Shown: positions 36,853 through 45,631 of the stretch, in pieces
Numbering within the stretch: position 1 is the first letter of the stretch
Layout: each line of letters starts with the position of its first letter
DNA from: DATGLE01 sp035294325
GTDB lineage: Bacteria; Chloroflexota; Ktedonobacteria; Ktedonobacterales; Ktedonobacteraceae
NCBI GenBank assembly: GCA_035294325.1
Contig: DATGLE010000231.1
Location: 1-56,262, forward strand
Direction: 5' to 3'
DNA length: 56,262 bases
Made by a program: the position numbers and the translations under genes
The notes under the pieces: model-generated
What the model saw: the letters and a program-made list of their open reading frames with translations, nothing else
The model's database searches: none
Told to the model about the DNA's origin: nothing

Positions 36853-38166
36853 ATGTCAGACTTTATTGGCATTGAGATTGTCGTCCTGCTCATTTTAATC
36901 CTGGCGAACGGCTTTTTTGCCGCGTCGGAGATCGCCGTTGTCTCCGCACGGCATGCCCGTTTGCAGCAGCAGATCGATGCCGGGAGCAAGGCTGCCCGGC
37001 AGGCACTCGACCTGGCCGAAAACCCTGATCGCTTTCTCTCGACGGTTCAGGTCGGCATTACGCTGATAAGCACGCTGACTGCTGCCCTGGGCGGGGCCAG
37101 TATGAGCGCGCCCCTGGCGAGATGGCTTGCGTCCCTGCCCGTGCTGGCGCCGTATGCCGGGACACTGGCCCTGGCAATTGTGGTTGTGCTGATAACCTAC
37201 TTCTCGCTGCTGCTGGGCGAACTCGTGCCGAAGCGCCTGGCGCTGCAATCCGCCGAGCGCTTCGCCACTTTCGCGGCCCCCTTCATGACCGGGCTGGCAA
37301 AGGTGGCGCGGCCTATCGTCGCGCTGCTCTCCGGCTCAACGAACCTGGTGCTGAACATCCTGGGGCAGAACCGCTCATCGCGGCAGGAGGTGACGGAAGA
37401 GGATATCGTCTATCTGACGCACGAGGGTATCGAGAGTGGCAATGTAGAATCCGGCGAAGAGGAGTTCATCAGGCGCGTCTTTCATTTTACGGACCGCAGC
37501 GTGAGCAGCGTGATGACACCGCGCACCGAGATCACGGCGATAGAGGTGGGCACGCCGCTGGCCGAAGTAATCGAGACCTTTATGAGTACCGGGTACTCGC
37601 GGCTCCCGCTCTATGAGCATTCGCTTGATAACATTGTCGGCGTGCTCTATGCCAAAGATCTGCTACGGGTACGCTCAAACGGGGAAAATGTCGATCTGCG
37701 CTCGCTGGCGCATGCCCCTTTCTTCGTCTCAGAATACCAGCACATCGATGATTTGCTCGCTATCTTCCGGCGCAAGGGCGTGCACATGGCAATCATCATT
37801 GATGAGTACAGCCAGGTGATAGGCGTGGCGACGCTGGAGGATGTACTGGAGGAACTGGTGGGTGAGATCCAGGACGAGTACGATGTACCAGAAGAAGGTG
37901 AGTTCGTGCGCCGCGAGGATGGAAGCTGGCTGGTGGATGCGATGGTTGACCAGGAGCAGGTGCGAGAACGGATCGGGATGCAGCCGCTGCCCGCCAACGA
38001 ACGCGGCGATTACCATACGCTGGCGGGCATGGTGCTGGCGCACCTGGGGCACATCCCGAAGGTTGGCGATAGCGTGACCATCGGCGATTTCGTGTTTGAG
38101 GTCGTCGATATGGATGGCCGGCGCATCGATAAGGTGCTTATTCGCCCTTCTACAACAATGGGGTGA
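36853..38166 (+). CDS. CNNM/CBS-domain membrane protein (HlyC/CorC family)
   Basis: Integral membrane protein with a DUF21/CNNM domain (1-195; ANGFFAASEIAVVSARHARL, then LLLGELVPKRLAL), a CBS pair (about 215-335; VMTPRTEITAIE, YSRLPLYEHSLDNIVGVLYAKDLL, GVATLEDVLEELVGEI) and a C-terminal CorC/HlyC domain. Family members such as MpfA and CorC act in Mg2+ efflux or divalent-cation resistance. It begins right after a large palindrome. ATG 36853 is used; an in-frame GTG at 36841 is possible. It overlaps the 3' end of the convergent peptidase gene by 17 bases. Confidence 0.92.
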   Translation: MSDFIGIEIVVLLILILANGFFAASEIAVVSARHARLQQQIDAGSKAARQALDLAENPDRFLSTVQVGITLISTLTAALGGASMSAPLARWLASLPVLAPYAGTLALAIVVVLITYFSLLLGELVPKRLALQSAERFATFAAPFMTGLAKVARPIVALLSGSTNLVLNILGQNRSSRQEVTEEDIVYLTHEGIESGNVESGEEEFIRRVFHFTDRSVSSVMTPRTEITAIEVGTPLAEVIETFMSTGYSRLPLYEHSLDNIVGVLYAKDLLRVRSNGENVDLRSLAHAPFFVSEYQHIDDLLAIFRRKGVHMAIIIDEYSQVIGVATLEDVLEELVGEIQDEYDVPEEGEFVRREDGSWLVDAMVDQEQVRERIGMQPLPANERGDYHTLAGMVLAHLGHIPKVGDSVTIGDFVFEVVDMDGRRIDKVLIRPSTTMG

Positions 38167-39334
38167 TCTCCTGCTGCGCGGGCACGCCCGTCACCTCGAC
38201 ATCGCGCTCCAGGATGAGCAGGTCGACCTCGCTGCGTATGCCAAACCCGGGCAGGTAGATGCCCGGCTCCATCGAGCAGCAGGTACGGGGCAGCAGGGCG
38301 CGCGCGTCCTGCGTCTCGTAGTTATCCAGATTGGCCCCGTTGCCATGCACATGCGTTATGCCGATGCTGTGGCCCGTGCGGTGCACGAAATAGTCCCCGT
38401 AGCCCGCCTGTCTGATAATGCCGCGCGTAACATCATCGACCTGCCGTCCCTCGACGCGCTCGCCGGCGGCCAGGCGCTCACGGATGAAGGCAATGCCCGC
38501 ATCGCGTGTGCGCCGCACAACCTCAAAAACCTCGCGCTGCGGCAATGGGATCTCATCGTGTGTGCCGGCAAAGGCCATCCAGGTATAGTCAGCGAAAATC
38601 GCGTCGGGCTGCGGCATCTTCGCCACGAAATCGAAGAGGATCAGATCGCCGCGCCTGAAAGGGCTACTCGTATTGGCCGATGGCGCGTAGTGCGGATTGC
38701 TGGCATTAGCGTTCACCGCTACGTGCGGTGGATCATTCGCCACCAGCCCCGTCTGCCTCATCAAGTCCCAGAAGCGCTGCTGGATGCGATACTCGTCAAG
38801 TTCCGCTCCCCGGCGCAGGTCATCGCCCAGTTCGGTGAAGAGTCGATCTTTGGCCGCGATGAGCCGGCGCCCGGCTTCGCGATGTCCCTCCATCTGCTCC
38901 TGGCTCAGTTGAGCCACGAAACGCTGCGAGGCGTCCGCCGAACTCACGACCTCGACGCCAAAGGAGCGCACCAGTTCCACCGTGCCCGCGTCAACCTTCG
39001 CGACATAGGGAATGGCGTTCATCGGCGAGTATTCCATTGCTATGCGCGCGCCCGGCTTGAGCAGCGCCCGTAAATGGCCCTGCATCTCCTGCCACGTATT
39101 GAACACCTGGCGTTTTCCCGGCAATTCACTCAGAACGTGCGACTCAACCGCGCTCACCAGCGCCGTTGGCGCTCCCTGCGCGGGCACAAAATAGAACCAG
39201 CGGCGGCTATAGAAGCCATCGAGCGAAAGCCCGAGCACCTGGTAGGCAATAGGATTCGATTTGCGAAAATCGCAGAAGAGCCAGCCGTCAAGCCTCTCTT
39301 CGAGTAATGTCTGTTGAATTCGCTCAAGGTCCAT
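38150..39334 (-). CDS. M24-family metallopeptidase (Xaa-Pro peptidase-like)
   Basis: A creatinase/prolidase-fold enzyme of 394 residues. The C-terminal pita-bread domain keeps the metal ligands: Asp in LILFDF, Asp in FADYTW, His in HRTGHSIG, Glu in SMEPGIY and Glu in IRSEVDLL. The N-terminal domain (1-150) is the creatinase-like half. It probably cleaves Xaa-Pro dipeptides or peptides in the cytoplasm. AAGGAGAGAACGT precedes the ATG. The 3' end overlaps the CNNM-like gene on the other strand by 17 bases. Confidence 0.9.
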   Translation of the reverse strand: MDLERIQQTLLEERLDGWLFCDFRKSNPIAYQVLGLSLDGFYSRRWFYFVPAQGAPTALVSAVESHVLSELPGKRQVFNTWQEMQGHLRALLKPGARIAMEYSPMNAIPYVAKVDAGTVELVRSFGVEVVSSADASQRFVAQLSQEQMEGHREAGRRLIAAKDRLFTELGDDLRRGAELDEYRIQQRFWDLMRQTGLVANDPPHVAVNANASNPHYAPSANTSSPFRRGDLILFDFVAKMPQPDAIFADYTWMAFAGTHDEIPLPQREVFEVVRRTRDAGIAFIRERLAAGERVEGRQVDDVTRGIIRQAGYGDYFVHRTGHSIGITHVHGNGANLDNYETQDARALLPRTCCSMEPGIYLPGFGIRSEVDLLILERDVEVTGVPAQQEITPLL

Positions 39335-39671
39335 ACGTTCTCTCCTTCAGACAAAAATATCCTCTGTATTTTATCATCTGGCCCTGGAGAGTTCTTCACA
39401 CTCTGAAAGTGAATCTGGTGCTCAGCGTCATCATGCGCTCGCCTGGGAATCGCGCGGCAGGCGCGAGCATGCACTGAAGCCGGAAATCAGCCACTCTCTA
39501 AAGCCGCATTCCTCAAGATTCGCTCAACATATGACAACTTCAATATTTTTTTACAACACTTTTCGTTATACTAAGGGGGTATACTGGTATGCATAAGCAT
39601 GCCTTCCAACATGGCGCATAACTTTTAAGGCCGCCATAGTAGCAGCGGCCAGCAGGCAAGGTAACAAACAC
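39335..39671. other. Divergent intergenic region
   Basis: No gene is supported. On the minus strand an extended -10 TGATAAAAT (39368-39376) reads toward the M24 peptidase. Near 39573-39590, TATACT occurs twice, 8 bases apart, reading toward the LCP gene without a good -35. A small hairpin GGCCGC-N10-GCGGCC (39629-39650) lies 21 bases before the LCP ATG. Confidence 0.4.
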
Positions 39672-40898
39672 ATGGACGATCAACCCGGAAGGAAACGAGC
39701 ACAGCAGCGCCCTGGCAGCGCTCCTCCGTGGAGCGCCGGGCAGGGCGGCCCGCGTCTTTATGCAGATCTTCCCACCGTTCCAATCGCAGCTCCGGCGCAA
39801 AAGCGAGGAAAACGCAGGATGAGTCCAACCGCCATCGCGCTCATCATCTTCAGCCTGCTCCTGATCCTCGGCGGAGGCGCGCTCACCGCTGGCTATATCT
39901 ATTACACTCGCATCCACCAGCCGCTCGCGCAGTTCATTCGCCCTGTAAGCCGGGGCCAGGATGAGCCGGCGCTCAATTCGGCTCCGGCCTCCGATATCAT
40001 CAATGGGCGCTCGTGGAATATTCTGCTGCTGGGCAGCGATAACGACGGGAAATACAACTTCCCCGCGCTGCTCACCCAGGTAATGATGGTCGTTCATGTC
40101 GATACCGTCAACAATACCGTGAGTCTGGTCTCTATTCCCCGAGATTCGTGGGTGTACGTGCCGGAGGTAGGCGGCATGCATAAAATCGACCAGGCGTTCT
40201 TTCTGGGGGCCACGCAGCACAATTCCTTCGATGATGGCGTGCGCCTGGCGCGTATGACCATCGAAAACGACTACGGCATTCCCATTGACCGCTACGCCTG
40301 GGTGGGCCTGAATGGCTTCGCGAAGGTGATCGATACGCTTGGCGGCGTGGATATCGACGTTACCCATCCCGTCGTCGATGATAGCTACCCCGACGATACT
40401 GGGCAGGGCGCCAACCCCAACGATCCCTACGCCTACAAACGCCTCTACCTCGCGCCCGGGCCGCAGCACCTTACCGGTGAGGAGGCGCTGGAATACGTCC
40501 GCTCGCGGCACGCCGATCTCGTCGGCGACATCGGACGCACGCAGCGGCAACAGCAGATCCTTGAAGCGCTCAAACAGAAGCTCACCGTGGCGAGTATCGT
40601 AGAAAACCTGCCCGCGTTATTTAACGATTTGCGCGGCCAGGTCTATACCGATTTGAGCGAAGAGGAGATGCTGGCCTTCGCCAATTTCGGGCGCACGCTC
40701 AAGAGCAGCTCGATCCAGCGCATCACCCTGGGGCCTGGCAAGGGCGCACAGGATTTCGGCGACTACCAGAGCGTCTATGATCCCTCAACCAGCTCCGATC
40801 AGGATGTAATTATCCCCAATTGCCGCACCATTCAGCCGGTGTTGAACAGCATCTTCAATACAGGCCCCTTGCAGACCTGCAACGTCACCGGAGGCTAG
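39672..40898 (+). CDS. LytR-CpsA-Psr (LCP) family glycopolymer ligase
   Basis: Membrane-anchored phosphotransferase that attaches polyprenyl-linked glycopolymers to the cell wall. It has a basic, Pro/Gly-rich cytoplasmic head of about 50 residues, one membrane helix (about 54-77) and an extracellular LCP domain. The motifs are NILLLGSDND, SLVSIPRDSWVYVP (Arg and Asp of the active site), MHKIDQAFFLG, TLGGVDIDV, HLTGEEALEYVRSRH and GDIGRTQRQQQIL. It could attach the exopolysaccharide of the 0.2-15 kb locus, as an inference. It is followed by a tandem-repeat array. Confidence 0.93.
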   Translation: MDDQPGRKRAQQRPGSAPPWSAGQGGPRLYADLPTVPIAAPAQKRGKRRMSPTAIALIIFSLLLILGGGALTAGYIYYTRIHQPLAQFIRPVSRGQDEPALNSAPASDIINGRSWNILLLGSDNDGKYNFPALLTQVMMVVHVDTVNNTVSLVSIPRDSWVYVPEVGGMHKIDQAFFLGATQHNSFDDGVRLARMTIENDYGIPIDRYAWVGLNGFAKVIDTLGGVDIDVTHPVVDDSYPDDTGQGANPNDPYAYKRLYLAPGPQHLTGEEALEYVRSRHADLVGDIGRTQRQQQILEALKQKLTVASIVENLPALFNDLRGQVYTDLSEEEMLAFANFGRTLKSSSIQRITLGPGKGAQDFGDYQSVYDPSTSSDQDVIIPNCRTIQPVLNSIFNTGPLQTCNVTGG

Positions 40899-40950
40899 TT
40901 GCTCGCCCCTTTGCATGTGCTGTGCACATCCGGGGGGCCTGCGGCGGCTC

Positions 40951-41453
40951 CTATGATGTGGGAGGTTGCGGGCGCGTCCCATCCTGGGACGCATACCGGG
41001 TCACAAGCCAGATCACGCACCCCCGGCAATGTGGGAGGTTGCGGGCGCGTCCCATCCTGGTGCGCATACCGGGTCATAAGCCAGATCACACACCCCCGGC
41101 AATGTGGGAGGTTGCGGGCATGTCCCATCCTGGGACGCATACCGGGTCACAAGCCAGATCGCGCACCCCCGGCAATGTGGGAGGTTGCGGGCGCGTCCCA
41201 TCCTGGGACGCATACCGGGTCACAAGCCAGATCACGCACCCCCGGCAATGTGGGAGGTTGCGGGCACGTCCCATCCTGGGACGCATACCGGGTCACAAGC
41301 CAGATCACGCACCCCCGGCAATGTGGGAGGTTGCGGGCGCGTCCCATCCTGGGACGCATACCGGGTCACAAGCCAGATCACGCACCCCCGGCAATGTGGG
41401 AGGTTGCGGGCACAGCGCCGCAGGCGCTGTGCCCGCAACCTCCCACATCATAG
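40951..41453. repeat. 73-bp tandem array enclosed in a large palindrome
   Basis: Six full 73-bp units start at 40958, 41031, 41104, 41177, 41250 and 41323, with a seventh partial from 41396. Each unit begins GTGGGAGGTTGCGGGC, holds the inner hairpin GCGTCCCA-TCC-TGGGACGC and ends CCCCCGGCAAT. Units are nearly identical. The last copy is a perfect palindrome (26-bp arms 41394-41419 and 41423-41448, GCA loop). The 23 bases at 40951-40973 are also inverted at 41431-41453. No reading frame is kept, since 73 is not a multiple of 3. Confidence 0.9.
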
Positions 41454-41486
41454 ACGAACCGCGCAGCGGTGAGCAGTCAGGAAATA

Positions 41487-41495
41487 TGCTACAAT
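41487..41495 (+). promoter_or_regulatory. Extended -10 candidate for pgeF
   Basis: TGCTACAAT (TG-N-TACAAT) lies 33 bases before the TTG start. No clear -35. Confidence 0.4.
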
Positions 41496-41527
41496 GTCAA
41501 CAATATCCAGAGACATGAGGAGCGACC

Positions 41528-42430
41528 TTGATCGAACGGCAGCACAGTGAGCTATGTTACCTGCAATTCAACCATTACCAGCAATTTCCAGATCTACTAC
41601 ATGGCATCTTCACCCGCGCGGGCGGCTACAGCGCGGCCCCCTATCGCGGCCTCAACACCTCGACCTCGCTGAAAATAGCAGGCGCCGATAGCGTCGATAA
41701 CGTCGTGCGCAACCGCCAGCTTGTACTACAGGCCCTCGCCATCGAGAATTATCCCTGCGTCACGCTCTGGCAGATTCACAGCGCCGACGTTGCCATCTTC
41801 GATATGCGGGACGAGTGGCGCACCGACTGGGCCTGCCACTCCTACTATGAACGGACGTGGACGCCAACCTCGATCCACAAAGGCGACGCGCTGATTACCA
41901 CGCAGCGCGGCATCGCCATCGCTTTCTCCTTCGCCGACTGCGTGCCTGTTCTGCTGTATGATCCTGTAAAGCAGGTCATTGGCATAGCACACGGCGGCTG
42001 GCGCGGCACCGCGCGTGGCATTGCCGCCGCTGCGATTGACGCCATGCAGAAGCATTTCGGCTGCCAGCCCGATCATATCTACGCCGGCATCGGACCGGCC
42101 ATCGGCCCCTGCTGCTATGAAGTGAGCGAGGCGGTTCGCCAGCTCTTCACAGGTCAGATGCAATTCGATGAGCGGCCAGTTCTGGAGCGCTACCGCGCCA
42201 TCGTGCGCGACTCCGCGCAATTCTCCACGCTCCAGCTTGCCGGGCGGACGAGCCTGCGCCTCGATCTACGGGAGACCAATCGCAGGCAGTTATTGATGAT
42301 GGGCCTGCTCCCCGATCACATTGAGGTGGCCGGCATCTGCACCTGCTGCCAGCGCGAGCGCTTCTTCTCACATCGCGGCGAGCACGGCAGAACAGGACGC
42401 TTCCCCGCCGTGATTGCGCTGCGCTCATAA
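41528..42430 (+). CDS. pgeF: Peptidoglycan editing factor PgeF (YfiH/YlmD, laccase-domain)
   Basis: Polyphenol-oxidase/laccase-domain protein; E. coli YfiH is a cytoplasmic amidase that removes mis-incorporated residues from peptidoglycan precursors. Family motifs include HGIFTRAGGYS, LWQIHSADV (zinc His), FSFADCVPVLLYDP (zinc Cys), GIAHGGWRGT (zinc His) and GIGPAIGPCCYEV. The start is TTG at 41528, with AGGAG 6 bases upstream; no ATG lies near. The yggS and yggT genes follow within 6 kb, echoing the ylmD-ylmE-ylmG order next to division genes in Gram-positive bacteria. Confidence 0.93.
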   Translation: MIERQHSELCYLQFNHYQQFPDLLHGIFTRAGGYSAAPYRGLNTSTSLKIAGADSVDNVVRNRQLVLQALAIENYPCVTLWQIHSADVAIFDMRDEWRTDWACHSYYERTWTPTSIHKGDALITTQRGIAIAFSFADCVPVLLYDPVKQVIGIAHGGWRGTARGIAAAAIDAMQKHFGCQPDHIYAGIGPAIGPCCYEVSEAVRQLFTGQMQFDERPVLERYRAIVRDSAQFSTLQLAGRTSLRLDLRETNRRQLLMMGLLPDHIEVAGICTCCQRERFFSHRGEHGRTGRFPAVIALRS

Positions 42431-42452
42431 CGAGATGGAGCAAACACATTCG

Positions 42453-42515
42453 CGAATATCATCCTGAGTGCCACACGGCACACAGATCCTTCGCTGCCGC
42501 TCAGGATGGCATTCG
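42453..42515. repeat. Inverted repeat with ATCCTGAG arms
   Basis: Arms 42453-42468 and 42500-42515 are complementary over 16 nt with two mismatches (cores ATCCTGAG and CTCAGGAT). CCTTCGC lies between them. A related element sits at 44800-44848. It lies between pgeF and the phosphatase gene. Confidence 0.6.
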
Positions 42516-42619
42516 TGCAGCAGTAACACTATGTTCTAAACAACCGCGCTTATACGTCTATATTTAAGAAGCGCTATTTGATCGAGAGCGCAGAAAAAAT
42601 TGTGAAAGGAATTTGTCTC

Positions 42620-43798
42620 ATGGCAGATGACAATACACCGCAGAGCACAGGGAATAGCGGATCCGGCAATTCCGGCAATCCTCCCGCGCCAGCCAGCAGT
42701 TTACGGGTACGTGTCCTGCACCCATTAAGCCCTAACCAGCCGTTTCGCCCCCTTCCGCCGCCCACCGGCAAGCCCCCCTACCATTTCTCGCTCAACACCG
42801 TAGTGTCCGACGCGCAAATAGCGGCCATTAATGCCGCCGGGCGGCTCGTGTTCCATATCGGAGGCGATACCGGCGGCGTGAAGGCGCCACAGGCGCAGCA
42901 GATTGTTGCGATGCATATGGAAAGCGACCTCGCTGCCTCCAGCGGGGCCGAGCAGCCGGCGTTTTTCTATCATCTCGGCGATGTCGTCTATTATTACGGA
43001 GAGGCCGCGAACTACTACTCGCAGTTCTACGAGCCGTATATGCAGTATCCGCTGCCGATCCTGCCCATTCCCGGCAACCACGATGGCGATGTGCTCGACG
43101 CTTCGGTGCCATCGCTGGCAGCCTTTGTCGAAAACTTCTGCGCCACCGATCCGCATCTTACCCCCGAAGCCGGCGACGCTACCCGCATGGCCCTGACGCT
43201 GCCCAACGTCTACTGGACGCTGGAGGCCCCGTTCGTTACCATCATCGGCCTGTATACGAACGTGCCGGAAGGAGGCCGGCTTGATAACGACCAGATCGCA
43301 TGGTTCGCCTCAGAGTTGTCCGGCGCTCCGACCGACAAAGCGCTGATCGTTGCCATGCACCATCCCATCTATTCGGCGGACATCTACCATAGCGGCAGCG
43401 CATACATGGCAGGCATCCTCGACCAGGCCATACAGCAAACAGGGCGCGTACCGGATATCGTCTTTGCCGGCCACGTGCATAACTATCAGCGTTTTACGCG
43501 CGCGTTTAATGGCCGCGACATACCATATATCGTCGCGGGAGCCAGCGGCTACTGGCATCTGCACTACATGCAGAAGGTCAACGGCCAGTTGCCGCAGGTG
43601 CCCTACGCGGTGCCGGGGATGGATGCCACACTGGAGAGCTACTGCGAGGATCGGCACGGCTTTATGCGCCTTGAGGTGACGGCGGATACGTTGAAGGGTA
43701 CGTATTTCGCGGTGCCGCGCCCGCAGGAGTCGTGGCGCGGCCCCTCGACAACCATCGATTCCTTTACGCTCGACCTCAAGCAGCACAAGCTGCTCTAG
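42620..43798 (+). CDS. Calcineurin-like metallophosphoesterase
   Basis: About 392 residues. Metal-binding motifs appear in order: HIGGDTGG, HLGDVVYYYG, PGNHDGD, VAMHHPIYS and FAGHVHNYQRF, the purple-acid-phosphatase/calcineurin pattern. The N-terminus is Asn/Ser/Gly/Pro-rich and has no signal peptide, so it is probably cytoplasmic. The substrate is unknown. The ATG at 42620 has AAAGGAA upstream; the frame opens at 42578. It sits inside the ylmD-ylmE-like cluster. Confidence 0.88.
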   Translation: MADDNTPQSTGNSGSGNSGNPPAPASSLRVRVLHPLSPNQPFRPLPPPTGKPPYHFSLNTVVSDAQIAAINAAGRLVFHIGGDTGGVKAPQAQQIVAMHMESDLAASSGAEQPAFFYHLGDVVYYYGEAANYYSQFYEPYMQYPLPILPIPGNHDGDVLDASVPSLAAFVENFCATDPHLTPEAGDATRMALTLPNVYWTLEAPFVTIIGLYTNVPEGGRLDNDQIAWFASELSGAPTDKALIVAMHHPIYSADIYHSGSAYMAGILDQAIQQTGRVPDIVFAGHVHNYQRFTRAFNGRDIPYIVAGASGYWHLHYMQKVNGQLPQVPYAVPGMDATLESYCEDRHGFMRLEVTADTLKGTYFAVPRPQESWRGPSTTIDSFTLDLKQHKLL

Positions 43799-43866
43799 GC
43801 TTACTCGTTCAAAGCTTTCTTGAACTCTGCGATGGTCCTGCCAATGCCCGCCCCTGCGGCGTTCTC

Positions 43867-43944
43867 AGGAGAGAGTATTTTGAGGGACATGCGCTTCGCG
43901 CATGTCCCTCAAAATACTCTCTCCTCGCGCGGCTCCGCCGCGCG
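43867..43944. repeat. Double palindrome (28-bp arms) with ATGCGCTTCGCGCAT centre
   Basis: Perfect 28-bp arms (43867-43894, 43898-43925) are closed by TTC, followed at once by a second hairpin, CGCGCGGC-TCC-GCCGCGCG (43926-43944). The centre equals those at 30650 and 55410, and the second hairpin resembles that at 30686. No T-tract. It fills the gap between the phosphatase and yggS genes. Confidence 0.88.
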
Positions 43945-44064
43945 ACGATCTATTGACGAAGTACTCCTACCTGTGCCAATATGCATAGAGGAGAGAAGGC
44001 ATAACTACATGCTCTTCTCAATCGTACTACCTATAGATTGAGCCATGTTGCCAGGAAAGATACA

Positions 44065-44811
44065 GTGATTGACGACCTTTCTACGCGCCAGCAAGAGCAG
44101 TTGGCGGCCAATATCGACCGGGTGCGGCATACCATCACAGAAGCCGCGCTGCGCAGCGGGCGCGATCCGGCGGAAATCACGCTCGTCGCAGTGTCGAAAA
44201 CGCATCCTGTCGCCCTGGTCGAAATGGCATACCATCTTGGCATCACCAACTTTGGCGAAAATCGCGTGCAGGAGGCGCTGCCCAAGATCGCCGCGTTTCG
44301 CCCGCCGGGGCTGCGCTGGCACATGATCGGCCACCTGCAAAGCAACAAGGCCGGCAAAGTGGTTGGCGCCTTTGACTGCGTGCAGAGCGTCGATAGCCTG
44401 CGCCTCGCCCGCACGCTGGAGCGACACGCGGCGGAGCATAATCTGCGCCTGCCTGTTCTGCTCGAAGTCAATGTCGCCGGTGAAGAGAGCAAGACAGGCA
44501 TGGCTCTGGAGGAGGCGCCGGAATGCGCCGCGCAGATCGCGGCCCTGCCGCATCTTGAGGTTGAGGGCCTGATGACCATCGCCCCGCTGGTCGATGATCC
44601 AGAGAGGGCGCGCCCGGTCTTTCGCGCTCTGCGCACACTGCGCGAAAGATTGCGCGAGCAGATTCCTGGCTGCTCATGGCGCCACCTGTCTATGGGCATG
44701 ACCGATGATTACGCAATAGCAATTGAAGAGGGGGCCACGATTGTTCGCATCGGGCGGGCGATCTTCGGCGAACGCGACTATAAGAAAGAGCGAACGAGTA
44801 TGTCATCCTGA
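44065..44811 (+). CDS. yggS: YggS/YlmE-family PLP homeostasis protein
   Basis: Single-domain PLP-binding protein of the alanine-racemase fold, involved in pyridoxal-phosphate homeostasis. The cofactor Lys lies in LVAVSKTHPV, followed by FGENRVQEALPKI, WHMIGHLQSNKAGK, LEVNVAGEESKTGM and LSMGMTDDYAIAIEEGATIVRIG, all diagnostic. GTG 44065 with AGGAAAG upstream is preferred over TTG 44038. The final codons and stop fall inside an inverted repeat (44800-44848). Confidence 0.93.
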   Translation: MIDDLSTRQQEQLAANIDRVRHTITEAALRSGRDPAEITLVAVSKTHPVALVEMAYHLGITNFGENRVQEALPKIAAFRPPGLRWHMIGHLQSNKAGKVVGAFDCVQSVDSLRLARTLERHAAEHNLRLPVLLEVNVAGEESKTGMALEEAPECAAQIAALPHLEVEGLMTIAPLVDDPERARPVFRALRTLRERLREQIPGCSWRHLSMGMTDDYAIAIEEGATIVRIGRAIFGERDYKKERTSMSS

Positions 44812-44848
44812 GCGCGGTGAAGGATGACATGTGCTGCGCTCAGGATGA
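44800..44848. repeat. Inverted repeats with ATCCTGAGCG core over the yggS stop
   Basis: ATGTCATCCT (44800-44809) pairs with AGGATGACAT (44821-44830). An overlapping alternative pairs TCATCCTGAGCGC (44803-44815) with GCGCTCAGGATGA (44836-44848). The two foldings are mutually exclusive. The yggS stop lies in the left arm, and the ribosome-binding site of the next gene follows the right arm. Confidence 0.65.
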
Positions 44849-44864
44849 ACAGAAGGAGTTCTCG

Positions 44865-45359
44865 ATGAAGCTTGACGATATGTTCTTTAGCCGTCGCATT
44901 CGGCAGAACCATGCCCTGGAGCACGCGACGATCACCATTTTGAGCGGTATGATACCGAATCTCAGCATTAGCGCCCGTTCCAGTTCAGACGGCTTTATCG
45001 TCTTTGGCGATGTGGACCTCGGGCTGCTGCGCCGCGCCATAGATGAAGCGCTGCGCCGTCTCCAGGCTGGCGAGGCGGAACTGGCTATCCATCCCAACTG
45101 CGGGACCAACCTGGCCGTAGGCGTCTCTCTCGTCACCCTCGGAACACTACTTGGCATGGTCTCCAGCCATACACGCACCCGCATCGCCACGGCGGCGGCC
45201 TCCTCCGTCGCGGGCCTGGCGGCAGCGCGCCCGCTCGGCGAATACGTGCAGCGCCACTTCACCACCCTGCCCGATCTACAGGGAGTACGCGTGACCGAGA
45301 TCGCACGCCGCAAGTTCCTGGGTTTCACCTACATTGATGTACGTACTGTTCAGGAGTAA
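44865..45359 (+). CDS. DUF6391-like protein
   Basis: 164 residues. The start has RQNHALEHATITILS, a conserved His-rich motif of the DUF6391 family. A ferredoxin-like alpha/beta stretch (GFIVFGDVDLGLLRRAIDEAL, HPNCGTNLAVG) follows, then a hydrophobic pair of helices (about 90-130) and a terminal beta strand. The function of the family is not known to me. ATG 44865 has AAGGAG 8 bases upstream. It shares the run of yggS and yggT and ends at a strong terminator. Confidence 0.78.
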   Translation: MKLDDMFFSRRIRQNHALEHATITILSGMIPNLSISARSSSDGFIVFGDVDLGLLRRAIDEALRRLQAGEAELAIHPNCGTNLAVGVSLVTLGTLLGMVSSHTRTRIATAAASSVAGLAAARPLGEYVQRHFTTLPDLQGVRVTEIARRKFLGFTYIDVRTVQE

Positions 45360-45365
45360 GTAAGA

Positions 45366-45395
45366 CGCCGCACTCATAGAGTGCGGCGGCGTTTT
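45366..45395 (+). terminator. Rho-independent terminator
   Basis: CGCCGCACT-CATAG-AGTGCGGCG followed by GCGTTTT, 7 bases after the DUF6391-like stop. Confidence 0.8.
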
Positions 45396-45561
45396 ATCAT
45401 GTGTATTCGCGCTTACGATGAGACGCGGCAAAGACCAGGACAAACCAGCAGGCAAACGAGCCAGCAAACCGGCACCGAAAACGGCTAGCGCGCAAGCGGG
45501 AAGGTACTGGTTTATGTACCAGAAAACACAGAGAATTGTAGCATGGAATCGCAGGATGAAT

Positions 45562-45592
45562 GAACGGGGTAAAAGAACCATTTACCCCGTTC
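45562..45592 (+). repeat. Hairpin upstream of tnpB (possible element left end)
   Basis: Perfect 12-bp arms GAACGGGGTAAA and TTTACCCCGTTC enclose a 7-nt loop, 40 bases before the tnpB ATG. IS200/IS605-type elements end in subterminal hairpins, so this may mark the left end. Nothing else is supported in 45396-45561. Confidence 0.45.
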
Positions 45593-45631
45593 AAAAGGAA
45601 GAGATAGAGGAGAGAGAATGAGGAGAGCAGG

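Noticed and set aside
40958..41453. CRISPR array
   Set aside because: The repeats are contiguous 73-bp units without unique spacers, and no cas genes are near.
40820..41518. Long open frames on both strands through the 73-bp array
   Set aside because: The unit length is not a multiple of 3, so each frame simply cycles through the same repeat. There is no ribosome-binding site and no coding-like composition.
45418..45621. 67-codon frame before tnpB
   Set aside because: Low-complexity basic sequence overlapping the hairpin that may be the element's left end. No ribosome-binding site and no family seen.
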